This document shows, piece after piece, positions 8,552-15,549 of a DNA stretch of 64,000 bases (within the stretch, counting starts at the first letter, position 1; each line of letters begins with the position of its first letter). The translations under genes were made by a program, and so were the position numbers. Location of the stretch: contig NZ_JAMXOF010000001.1 in NCBI RefSeq assembly GCF_024055595.1, forward strand, positions 1,178,001-1,242,000, written 5' to 3'. The notes beneath the pieces were generated by a model that did not search any database, was not told the origin of the DNA, and saw only the letters and a list, made by a program, of their open reading frames with translations. The DNA comes from Mucilaginibacter aurantiaciroseus. Its GTDB lineage: Bacteria > Bacteroidota > Bacteroidia > Sphingobacteriales > Sphingobacteriaceae.

Positions 8552-8822
8552 TTAATAATCCGCAAATTGCTCGTCAGGGTAACACCAAAGCCAGCGCTCG
8601 CCAGGTTGGGCCGATGCTATTACCGGATGATGCCCGGCATGATAGTGTTTGGTCATATGTTGCTCATCGCTTTGGTCGCATTACAGGGTAACGCCGCAGG
8701 TTTGGCAGGTGAAACCACTTGGCACCTTGTTTAACGCACTCTTCGCAGACGTGGTCATCGCTTAATTTTACTTCTTTAATGGCTTGCAGGTGCTGGCAAA
8801 AGCTTGGGTTGATATCAGGCAT
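8552..8822 (-). pseudogene. Broken UBP-type zinc-finger protein gene
   Basis: The minus strand from ATG 8820-8822 encodes MPDINPSFCQHLQAI, then CEEC and KWFHL. After this the homology moves to the +1 frame (TCQTCGVTL), hits an in-frame TAA at 8681-8683 where the family has Cys, and continues as CDQSDEQHMTKHYHAGHHPV and ERWLWCYPDEQFADY to a stop at 8552-8554. The whole resembles a short UBP zinc-finger protein of about 90 residues. The length (271 bp) and the missing residues after WFHL fit a small deletion, about 8 bp by comparison with the usual WVHLRTC. Two independent lesions make this a genuine pseudogene more likely than a read error. Confidence 0.75.
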
Positions 8823-8862
8823 AAGTTGATAACTTATTCATTAAGATAGTAAGTCATCCGAT

Positions 8863-9210
8863 TTACTTCAAATAATCATGCCCCCAATTTTTCAACGAAT
8901 AATCCCAATTGGAACCTTTTGGCTCTTTTGGCTTTTGTGCCATATGACGGGCAATATAACCGTGTACTTTTTGCATATGTTTATAATCAGCATCCGTTAA
9001 GTCGTTTTTCTTCTTCTTTAAAATTTTAATAATATGTTTACCTGATTTATGTCCAATAGATTCGCCGTCTCCGCTATCAAAGCCAACTTTTTTCGATTCT
9101 TCCGTTATAAGCCATTTTTCTAATGTGGGGACTGTCATATTTACCGTTTTATTAAATTCCTTATAAATCTCTTCGTGTTCCTGTTTTTCTTTATCTGTTA
9201 CCTTATTCAT
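8863..9210 (-). CDS. DUF3140 family protein
   Basis: 115 residues from the ATG at 9210. The longer frame from 9291 adds an atypical Cys- and Tyr-rich stretch and is not preferred. The protein shows the DUF3140 signature in order: LEKWLITEESKKVG, GESIGHKSGKHI, DADYKHMQKVHGYIARH and the C-terminal SLKNWGHDYLK. The family is small, basic and of unknown function, often proposed to bind DNA. It is divergent from the radical SAM repair operon at 9326, with the palindromic operator candidate between them. Confidence 0.85.
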   Translation of the reverse strand: MNKVTDKEKQEHEEIYKEFNKTVNMTVPTLEKWLITEESKKVGFDSGDGESIGHKSGKHIIKILKKKKNDLTDADYKHMQKVHGYIARHMAQKPKEPKGSNWDYSLKNWGHDYLK

Positions 9211-9295
9211 AAAGTATACAAAGCAATAGCTGTACCAGATTATTAAATTTTTATTCCAAAAACATCTAAATATAATTTTATATCGGCACATAATT

Positions 9296-9318
9296 TACTA
9301 ATTATATTAGTATTTTTG
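9296..9318 (+). promoter_or_regulatory. Promoter with overlapping palindromic operator candidate
   Basis: TACTAAT-TAT-ATTAGTA (9296-9312) is a perfect 7-3-7 inverted repeat. It overlaps the first bases of TATTTTTG (9311-9318), a full TAnnTTTG promoter box that ends 7 nt before the ATG of the radical SAM gene. A protein bound at the palindrome would block polymerase. The dinB promoter carries a near copy at 31261-31275. Confidence 0.55.
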
Positions 9319-9325
9319 AAATGAT

Positions 9326-10582
9326 ATGAATGTAGACAGGATAACGGAAAAGTTAAACATATTGGCAGATGCGGCAAAGTACGATGTATCGTGCGCAAGC
9401 AGCGGCAGCAAGCGTAAAAATGAAAATAAAGGATTAGGGAACGCCAGTAATGGCATTTGTCACTCTTACACCGAGGACGGTCGTTGTGTGTCGTTACTAA
9501 AAATCCTGCTTACCAATCATTGCATTTTTGATTGTGCTTATTGTGTATCGCGTAAGAATAATGATATCCAGCGGGCTGCTTTTACTGTGCAAGAGGTTGT
9601 GGATCTCACCATTAACTTTTACCGCCGCAACTATATCGAGGGCTTGTTCCTCAGCTCAGGGATTTTTAAAGATGCCGACTACACAATGGAACGCCTTGTC
9701 CGAATCGCTAAAAAACTCCGCACAGAGCATAAGTTCAATGGCTATATTCATCTCAAATCTATTCCCGGTGCCAGTGATGAACTGATGAATGAAGCGGGCC
9801 TGTATGCCGACCGCCTAAGCGTTAACCTGGAAATGCCAACAGAAGCAGGCCTCAAACTTTTAGCGCCAGACAAGAACCAGGCGGATATGATCAAACCAAT
9901 GGGCTACATAAGGAATGCCATCATCCAGCGAACGGAAGAAAAGAAACTGTTTAAAAAAGCGCCCATATTTGCACCCGCCGGGCAAAGTACACAGGTAATT
10001 ATTGGCGCCACGCCAGAAAATGATAACGAAGTGCTACATTCTGCCAATTACTTTTATAAAAATTTTAACTTAAGGCGGGTTTATTATTCTGGTTATGTGC
10101 CGGTATTGGCCGATAGCCGTTTGCCTGCTTTAAATACCAGCGTGCCTATGGTGCGCGAGAATCGCCTTTACCAGGCCGACTGGCTGATGCGTTTCTACGG
10201 TTTTAAAGTGAATGAGATTGTAAATGACAGCCAGCCAAATTTAGACCTGGACATCGACCCAAAATTGAGCTGGGCCATCCGTAATATGCAGGCATTTCCA
10301 GTAAATATCAATAAAGCCGATCTGCAGATGATCTTGCGGGTGCCGGGCATTGGCTTATTATCGGCACAAAAAATTGTGAAGGCACGCATGTTTGGCAAGC
10401 TGAATTGGGATCAGTTGAAGAAAATGGGGGTAGCCCTAAACCGCGCCAAGTATTTTGTTACCTGTAATAGCAATGAATTTGAACGGAGGGATTTAACGGG
10501 AAGTAATATTAAGCAATTTATATTGGCAACATCGCAAAGCAAATATTTAAAGAATACCCAAGTACAGTTAAGCCTTTTTTAA
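9326..10582 (+). CDS. Radical SAM protein of the DNA modification/repair type (TIGR03916-like)
   Basis: 418 residues. A radical SAM core with Cys66-x3-Cys70-x2-Cys73 (CIFDCAYC) is followed by a C-terminal helix-hairpin-helix region (about 325-360, with ILRVPGIGLLSAQKIV) that usually binds DNA non-specifically. This domain pair and the following gene match the two-gene system named putative DNA modification/repair radical SAM protein plus partner. The stop overlaps the start of the partner by one base (TAATG), so the two are translationally coupled. Substrate and reaction are unknown. The palindrome at 9296-9312 suggests regulation together with dinB. Confidence 0.88.
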   Translation: MNVDRITEKLNILADAAKYDVSCASSGSKRKNENKGLGNASNGICHSYTEDGRCVSLLKILLTNHCIFDCAYCVSRKNNDIQRAAFTVQEVVDLTINFYRRNYIEGLFLSSGIFKDADYTMERLVRIAKKLRTEHKFNGYIHLKSIPGASDELMNEAGLYADRLSVNLEMPTEAGLKLLAPDKNQADMIKPMGYIRNAIIQRTEEKKLFKKAPIFAPAGQSTQVIIGATPENDNEVLHSANYFYKNFNLRRVYYSGYVPVLADSRLPALNTSVPMVRENRLYQADWLMRFYGFKVNEIVNDSQPNLDLDIDPKLSWAIRNMQAFPVNINKADLQMILRVPGIGLLSAQKIVKARMFGKLNWDQLKKMGVALNRAKYFVTCNSNEFERRDLTGSNIKQFILATSQSKYLKNTQVQLSLF

Positions 10583-11343
10583 TGATGACTACTTTAGTTT
10601 ACGACGGCACTTTTGAAGGTTTGCTTACCTCGGTTTTTGAGGTTTATGACCGTAAGCTGGACCGCGTTAATTTGCAAAAGACGCGGTTGGATAGCAATGC
10701 CCTCTTTGAAGATAAGCTGAATGTAATAACTGATAATGGCCGCGCCAACCGGGTGTTGAAAGGTTTAAAGCAAAAGATCTCGTCGATGGGGTTACAGCGC
10801 CTTTACTCAGCGCATTTGGCGGAGATGGACGGTGAGGATAATAATTTATTGGGGTACATCCGCTATGCTTTTGATGCCAGGCAAAATATTGAGGAAGATT
10901 ACGGGAATAAATTTGTATTACGCGTATCAGAAGTAGTACGTATGGTAAGGCGCGAAAAACATAGGATGGAGGCCTTTGTCCGTTTTCAGAAATTGAAGGA
11001 TGGTCTTTTTTATGCCGCAGTAGAGCCAGACTTTAATGTGCTGCCCTTGCTTATCCGCCATTTTAAAAGCCGTTATGCCGATCAGAAATGGATCATATAT
11101 GATATTAAACGTAAGTATGGTATTTATTACAACCTGCATAACTGCGAATATATCTCGCTCGATTTTGCTAACGAAAGTAAGCCCGGCGATGTGGTTGCCG
11201 CCTTTACTGAGGATGAGGAGATTTACCAGCATCTTTGGAAGAACTATTTTACCAGCGTAAACATCCCATCCCGCAAAAACACCAAGTTACATGTACGCCA
11301 TATACCCAAAAGATACTGGAAGCATTTGACGGAAAAAATCTAA
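10582..11343 (+). CDS. Partner protein of the radical SAM repair system (TIGR03915/DUF4130-like)
   Basis: 253 residues that begin TTLVYDGTFEGLLT and end HVRHIPKRYWKHL, both typical of the TIGR03915 family encoded beside TIGR03916 radical SAM proteins. The central part holds basic segments such as MVRREKHRMEAFVRFQ. No catalytic motif is known to me. It overlaps the upstream gene by one base and is surely in the same operon. In some bacteria a uracil-DNA glycosylase domain is fused to this family, which points to base repair; here that domain is absent, so the glycosylase role cannot be assumed. Confidence 0.85.
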   Translation: MMTTLVYDGTFEGLLTSVFEVYDRKLDRVNLQKTRLDSNALFEDKLNVITDNGRANRVLKGLKQKISSMGLQRLYSAHLAEMDGEDNNLLGYIRYAFDARQNIEEDYGNKFVLRVSEVVRMVRREKHRMEAFVRFQKLKDGLFYAAVEPDFNVLPLLIRHFKSRYADQKWIIYDIKRKYGIYYNLHNCEYISLDFANESKPGDVVAAFTEDEEIYQHLWKNYFTSVNIPSRKNTKLHVRHIPKRYWKHLTEKI

Positions 11344-11470
11344 AATTATACATTTTAAGCATTTTTTATTTAGATAGATGTGAGAATTTAGCTGATACAT
11401 GTGTGTAAAGGGCGATGTTTATAACCTTACAGTTGGTGGCGTAAATTACTATATGATAATGCCAAAGCCA

Positions 11471-11511
11471 TGTGGATAAACCTTAAATAATTGTTGAAAA
11501 CGTGTTAATAA
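11471..11511 (+). other. Cluster of three DnaA-box-like 9-mers (oriC candidate)
   Basis: TGTGGATAA (11471-11479) is a perfect DnaA box. TGTTGAAAA (11492-11500) and TGTTAATAA (11503-11511) are close variants in the same orientation. Their starts are 21 and 11 bp apart, about two turns and one turn of the helix. AT-rich DNA flanks them (11341-11376 and 11507-11526). GGTGAACT is repeated at 11611-11618 and 11622-11629, also 11 bp apart. This looks like an initiator-binding site, but dnaA is not in the window and the flanking genes do not show a clean change of strand. Confidence 0.4.
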
Positions 11512-11526
11512 GAAAAATAAAAAACA

Positions 11527-11558
11527 TTTGCGAAAAGGGCTTCATGTCCCTATATTAT
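11527..11558 (+). promoter_or_regulatory. Possible promoter of a non-coding transcript
   Basis: TTTG (11527-11530) and TATATTAT (11551-11558) are separated by 20 nt, the usual -33/-7 spacing in Bacteroidota. The -7 box matches TAnnTTTG only in its first six positions. It would drive transcription into the 27-nt periodic region, where no intact gene is found. Confidence 0.3.
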
Positions 11559-11762
11559 CTATCAAGAACGACGTACTTTGACAACCTTACAGGAATACAA
11601 AACTTAATCGGGTGAACTTAAGGTGAACTAAAGATAAGGGAAGTGCCTGAGTCATTTGAAGGGGATAGGATACGAAAGTAATTTACCGCGGTAATGGTTA
11701 ACGAGGTATTACAGGTTTTGCGAAAGCCTAAGAGCAGCAGCAAACAAAGTAATGGCCTTGGA

Positions 11763-12057
11763 GGAATCGGCGTTAGCGTAACAAAAAGATATCGGCATTT
11801 AAACGAATAAAGAAGTAGCAGTGTTGCACAGATAACGAAGGAGTCGATTTCCCCTCGGGAGAAGTGACCAAATCAGCATCAGTATATGAGATGATTCATC
11901 AGTACTCGCAAGAGGAAAGATGGACACATACGAAACGGACCTGAATGCGTCACCAACCGCAAGCAGACAAACAAGATCAGCATCATTGTTAATATTTGAA
12001 GCATCGGCATTCGCAAAAAATAAAGAGACATCAGCGTTCGCAATAACAAAGAGGATA
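11763..12057 (+). repeat. Decayed array with about 27-nt periodicity
   Basis: Roughly eleven imperfect units with a core like ATCRGCRTTNRCRNAANAAAGA. The clearest are at about 11764-11790, 11791-11815, 12002-12028 and 12029-12055; the last two agree at more than three quarters of positions. Read in the frame of an ORF at 11920-12231 the units give 9-residue repeats (SAFAKNKET, SAFAITKRI), but stops interrupt the same frame upstream. The stretch 11344-12345 otherwise has no recognisable gene. It may be a worn-out repeat protein gene, a structured RNA or origin-associated repeats. Confidence 0.45.
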
Positions 12058-12369
12058 GCAGGTCGGTTAATTTCACACAAAACTTGGTGCTTCATGCCGG
12101 CTATGGTCATTCATGAGGTCAGGAAAAACGGGGGTCATTTCGCAAGAAGAGGCTTCTGTTTTCCTATTTTAAGAGGATTTTACTTTCCGCCATCTCAAGT
12201 ATCCATACTTTACTTGATAATCACTCCTTAATCGCCCGCGCTGGATTTATAAATGAGACTTTGATGTTATGAGAACGCCATTATAATTATTACATTGTGC
12301 TTTAAAAAAATAGTAAAAAGTACATTATTAGTGCTTTATATCTTATATTTTTGATTTCAATCTGATAAA

Positions 12370-12791
12370 ATGAACACATCGACCGATATCAAAAACGAAC
12401 TAAATGCACAGCAATTTTTCCATGGTACTAAGGCGAATTTAAAGCAAAGAGACATTATTTCCGCTGGCTTCAATTCAAATTATGGCAAGCAAAACAAAGC
12501 AAAATACGTCTACTTCGCAGCGACCATGGATGCTACTACCTGGGGAGCCGAACTTGCTCTGGGCGAGGCGCATGGTAGGATTTACATTGTGCAACCAACC
12601 GGCTTTTTTTGAAGACGACCCAAATTTAACCAACAAAAAAATCCCCGGCAACCCAACCAAATCATACCGCACAGTAAAACCACTTCTTATTATTGGTGAA
12701 GTTAAAGACTGGGAAGGGCACCCGCCGAAACTGTTAAAGCAAATGCATGATAACATTAAAAGAACTTGACAAAAAGGCTATAGAAGATTAA
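12370..12791 (+). pseudogene. arr: Rifampin ADP-ribosyltransferase gene with two frameshifts
   Basis: Arr enzymes inactivate rifampicin by ADP-ribosylation. The first frame encodes FFHGTKANLKQRD, SNYGK, YVYFAATMDATTWGAEL and GRIYIVQPTGFF, then stops at a run of seven T (12604-12610). With one T fewer it continues as FEDDPNLTNKKIPGNPTKSY and GEVKDWEGHPPKLLKQM. A second extra base in the A run at 12758-12761 hides the natural ending (LDKKAIED, stop 12789-12791). Correcting both restores about 139 residues, the normal Arr length. Both lesions are +1 in homopolymers, so sequencing error is possible. A TATTTTTG promoter box lies at 12346-12353. Confidence 0.8.
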
Positions 12792-12906
12792 CCAATAGTC
12801 AAGTCAGGCGTCCACGCTTAAAAGGCGGTGTGCATACCTTTCCCAACAATTATAACATTTTCAACATCTGCTGCAAGTCACCAACCAAAATGCCTATTTT
12901 ACATTA

Positions 12907-14256
12907 ATGAAGGAATCTACAGGAAAAACGGACGGAAAAAAGAAAATATTTGTGCTGGATACCTCGGTTATACTTTATGACCATAACGCCTTTGAGAACT
13001 TCCAGGAACACGACGTAGCAATACCCATACAGGTATTAGAGGAGTTGGATAATATGAAGAGCGGTAACGATACCCGCAACTTTGAAGCCCGCAGCTTTAT
13101 AAGGCTGATTGACGATATGTCGAAAAGCCGCCTTATAAACCAATGGATTCCGCTTAATGGCAAAAGCAAGGGTAGCTTTAAGGTTATTATGGATGCCAAA
13201 AATAGCAGTGCCGATGCCGAGGTAGTTTTTGGATCGGATAAAATAGACCATCGCATATTGAACGCCGCACTGGGTGTGCAATTCGAGAACCCTGATAAAA
13301 AGGTAATCCTGGTATCAAAAGATATCTGCCTGCGGCTGAAAGCCAAATCTCTTAACCTTTATGCCGAAGATTACGAAACCGGTAAAGTAAAAAACCTCGA
13401 AGAACTTTACAACGGTAAAACTACGCTGAACAAGATCACCGAGAAACTTTTAGCTAAACTCAACAAGAATGATAGCCTGCCCATTGATGACCTAGACATC
13501 GACCCAAAAGCCGGCAACCAATTTTATATATTAAATAGCAAGAATGGCTCAACATCAAGTTTCTATAATTCGCAAAGCGGATTGTTGGAGAAAGTAACCG
13601 AGCAACCCGTACTGAACATATACCCACGTAATGCGGAACAAGCTTATGCCATACACGCTTTATTGCACCCCGATATTAAATTGGTAACCATACAAGGCAA
13701 CGCCGGGACTGGTAAAACCCTGTTAGCTCTTGCCAGCGCGCTGGAGCAGCGTAAGCATTACCGACAAATCTTCGTAACGCGCCCCATTGTACCGCTTAGC
13801 AATAAAGATATAGGCTTTTTACCCGGCGATGTAAAATCAAAGATAGACCCTTACATGGCCCCGATATGGGATAACCTGAAGTTTATTAAAGACCAATTTG
13901 CCGAAGATGAGAAAATACAGGCCAAGTTGGACGAACTGGTGGCAAATGATAAGATCTCTATCACACCGCTGGCATTTATCCGCGGGCGTACGCTGAGTAA
14001 GATTTTTTTTATAGTGGATGAGGCGCAGAATTTGACGCCTCACGAGGTAAAAACCATTATATCCCGCGCAGGCGAAAACAGCAAGTTTGTATTTACTGGA
14101 GATATTTACCAGATTGACACTCCTTATTTAGATGCCGAAAGTAACGGGTTATCGTATCTGATAGACAAGGCCAAGGGGCACCCACTTTACGCACACATTA
14201 CCCTGCAAAAAGGGGAGAGGAGCGAACTGGCTAATTTAGCTACGGAGAGGTTGTAA
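12907..14256 (+). CDS. PhoH-like ATPase with N-terminal PIN domain
   Basis: 449 residues. The N-terminal PIN domain (FVLDTSVILYD, about 12-150, with acidic residues typical of the RNase active site) is followed by a PhoH ATPase domain with Walker A GNAGTGKT (about 264-271), FVTRPIVPL, the Walker B-like FFIVDEAQN and the FTGDIYQID segment. This PIN-PhoH arrangement is proposed to act as an RNA-unwinding nuclease. Intact. A strong hairpin follows directly after the stop. Confidence 0.92.
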   Translation: MKESTGKTDGKKKIFVLDTSVILYDHNAFENFQEHDVAIPIQVLEELDNMKSGNDTRNFEARSFIRLIDDMSKSRLINQWIPLNGKSKGSFKVIMDAKNSSADAEVVFGSDKIDHRILNAALGVQFENPDKKVILVSKDICLRLKAKSLNLYAEDYETGKVKNLEELYNGKTTLNKITEKLLAKLNKNDSLPIDDLDIDPKAGNQFYILNSKNGSTSSFYNSQSGLLEKVTEQPVLNIYPRNAEQAYAIHALLHPDIKLVTIQGNAGTGKTLLALASALEQRKHYRQIFVTRPIVPLSNKDIGFLPGDVKSKIDPYMAPIWDNLKFIKDQFAEDEKIQAKLDELVANDKISITPLAFIRGRTLSKIFFIVDEAQNLTPHEVKTIISRAGENSKFVFTGDIYQIDTPYLDAESNGLSYLIDKAKGHPLYAHITLQKGERSELANLATERL

Positions 14257-14260
14257 AAAA

Positions 14261-14298
14261 GCCCGAGATATCCTGAATTTGTTTCAGGATATCTCGGC
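14261..14298. terminator. Strong hairpin after phoH-like gene
   Basis: A perfect 15-bp stem: CCGAGATATCCTGAA (14263-14277) pairs with TTCAGGATATCTCGG (14283-14297), loop of five. A run of six A precedes it, so it has the form of a terminator for minus-strand transcripts as well. It begins 7 nt after the stop codon. Confidence 0.7.
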
Positions 14299-14325
14299 TG
14301 AATATGTATAGTCTTTGCAAGTGAA

Positions 14326-14346
14326 ATGCCGAAATAAATTCGGCAT
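14326..14346. terminator. Second hairpin, between convergent genes
   Basis: ATGCCGAA (14326-14333) pairs perfectly with TTCGGCAT (14339-14346) around a five-base A/T loop. It lies 12 bp after the end of the minus-strand gene at 14358 and probably marks the 3-prime end of that transcript. There is no U-run on the plus strand. Confidence 0.4.
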
Positions 14347-14357
14347 GATGGCTTGAT

Positions 14358-14681
14358 TTATGTCCTTGGCCTTTTTGGGTTAAACGCCACCAAGTAATCC
14401 AGTTCATCGGCTATAATGGTTCGTTTGTCAACCTGGCTGTCATCTCGCGTGTACGATTGCTTAAGCCCTGCTTTTACAAGATTTAAAACCTGCAACAATA
14501 TTTCGGGGCCCATTTTAGTAGCATTGGTTGGAAAAAAATTACGTTGTATCTTGATCCTGTCGGCATTGGATGCCATGCTAAATTCCCAATTATCGTCGGC
14601 TTTAAAACCATGTTCTTTCGAAAGGTTATTTAGCTCATACAGGTACATTTTTGTTTGTGTCTCAATGCTTTGTTCGCTCAT
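14358..14681 (-). CDS. Hypothetical protein, 107 aa
   Basis: 107 residues, no signal peptide or membrane segment. It starts MSEQSIETQTKMYLYELNNL, has a helical N-terminus and ends in a basic tail (NPKRPRT). I do not recognise a family. It starts 4 bp downstream of the stop of a 40-residue gene on the same strand, so they form a small operon. Composition and codon use look like the neighbours, and the ORF is not overlapped by a better one. Confidence 0.6.
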   Translation of the reverse strand: MSEQSIETQTKMYLYELNNLSKEHGFKADDNWEFSMASNADRIKIQRNFFPTNATKMGPEILLQVLNLVKAGLKQSYTRDDSQVDKRTIIADELDYLVAFNPKRPRT

Positions 14682-14685
14682 TTAA

Positions 14686-14808
14686 TTATTTTTTGCCTAA
14701 ATCGGAGGAAGCCGAGCCTTTACCTGATTGATATGCTGATTGTTTTTTGTTCACGTTTACGGTAGGCTGTTTTTTAACTTCCTTTACCGTTTTTCTGTCT
14801 TTACTCAT
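14686..14808 (-). CDS. Small basic protein, 40 aa
   Basis: A 40-residue ORF that begins MSKDRKTVKEVKK and ends SGKGSASSDLGKK. It is Lys-rich, soluble and probably unstructured. It precedes the 107-residue gene with 4 bp between stop and next start, which supports a real operon. Short Lys/Ser-rich proteins of this type occur in related genomes as far as I recall, without a known role. The ORF is below the size usually called automatically. Confidence 0.5.
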   Translation of the reverse strand: MSKDRKTVKEVKKQPTVNVNKKQSAYQSGKGSASSDLGKK

Positions 14809-15088
14809 GGTGTTAGATATTTGATGTTTATCAAAATCCGATAATCGAGCCTGCAGTTAATGCAGCTTAAAACTATCGGCAATGCCTTATTAAAATGGTT
14901 ATGTATAAATAAGGAATTTCTTAAAGCTAACCTTTATTTATTGTAAATGAGCAGGTTTCGCATTTTTAATAAAATAGTACTTAAATAACTATAAAAAGCT
15001 TGAAATATTATGAGCTGATTTACAGCACGCTATCAGTTTAAACAAAGCTTAAAAGATTTTATTTATAGGAAAATCCGTTTCAAATACC

Positions 15089-15137
15089 TATATTGTACAC
15101 CTACGAAGCATCCGCTTTTAAAGCAGGTGCTTTTTTT
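15089..15137 (+). promoter_or_regulatory. Promoter followed at once by a terminator-like hairpin
   Basis: A TATATTGT box (15089-15096), a partial match to TAnnTTTG, is followed after about 10 nt by a hairpin (AGCATC-c-GCTTT with AAAGC-a-GGTGCT, 15107-15131) and a run of seven T (15131-15137 region). The gene for a small basic protein starts at 15161. The hairpin would sit near the 5-prime end of the mRNA, as an attenuator or an RNA-stabilising cap. Between 14809 and 15088 I see nothing beyond AT-rich DNA. Confidence 0.45.
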
Positions 15138-15160
15138 ATTAACTTACCCCGATAAAAACT

Positions 15161-15364
15161 ATGGCTAAATCCCAGGCAACGTTCATGAAAAAGCAGCTCG
15201 AAAAAAACAGAGCAAAAAAGAAAGAAGATAAAGCACAACGTAAACAAGAGCGCCAGGAAAGTTCTACCGGCGGCGACTTAGACGGTATGATGGCCTACGT
15301 TAATGAATTTGGCGAGATCGTATCAACCCCACCCGAGAAGAAAACCCAAACTGACGACGAATAA
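15161..15364 (+). CDS. Small highly charged conserved protein, 67 aa
   Basis: 67 residues with a strongly basic, helical first half (KKQLEKNRAKKKEDKAQRKQ) and an acidic second half holding GGDLDGMMAYVNEFGEI. This type of protein is widespread in Bacteroidota and is often found beside cold-shock-domain genes; no csp gene follows here. The basic part may bind nucleic acid (inference). The ATG at 15161 gives the family start MAKSQATF. The leader holds a hairpin with a T-run, so expression may be controlled by attenuation. Confidence 0.8.
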   Translation: MAKSQATFMKKQLEKNRAKKKEDKAQRKQERQESSTGGDLDGMMAYVNEFGEIVSTPPEKKTQTDDE

Positions 15365-15409
15365 CCCCGCCAGAGATATTTGTAGATGGCCTTGCCCCAA
15401 TATTCTCCT

Positions 15410-15430
15410 AAAAGGGCAGCGCCTTTTTGT
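15410..15430 (+). terminator. Rho-independent terminator of the small charged protein gene
   Basis: AAAAGGGC (15410-15417) pairs with GCCTTTTT (15421-15428) with one G-T wobble and a 3-nt loop, the T-run being part of the right arm. It lies 46 nt after the stop codon. The rest of 15365-15549 shows no gene. Confidence 0.55.
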
Positions 15431-15549
15431 TAAGCCTAGTAAATATACAACACCATTAAGTGCATACATATTCTTATTAAACAATCAAATCTCTTGTTAA
15501 AAAACACAGGACAATTTGATATGTTTAATAAACACGTTTTTATATAAAA

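Noticed and set aside
11763..12057. CRISPR array
   Set aside because: Units are directly adjacent, strongly diverged and lack unique spacers; no cas genes are in the window.
11920..12231. 103-residue plus-strand ORF in the gene-free stretch
   Set aside because: Its first part consists of degenerate 27-nt units whose frame is broken upstream, the composition is odd and there is no recognisable domain or promoter at the right place; kept as repeat, not gene.
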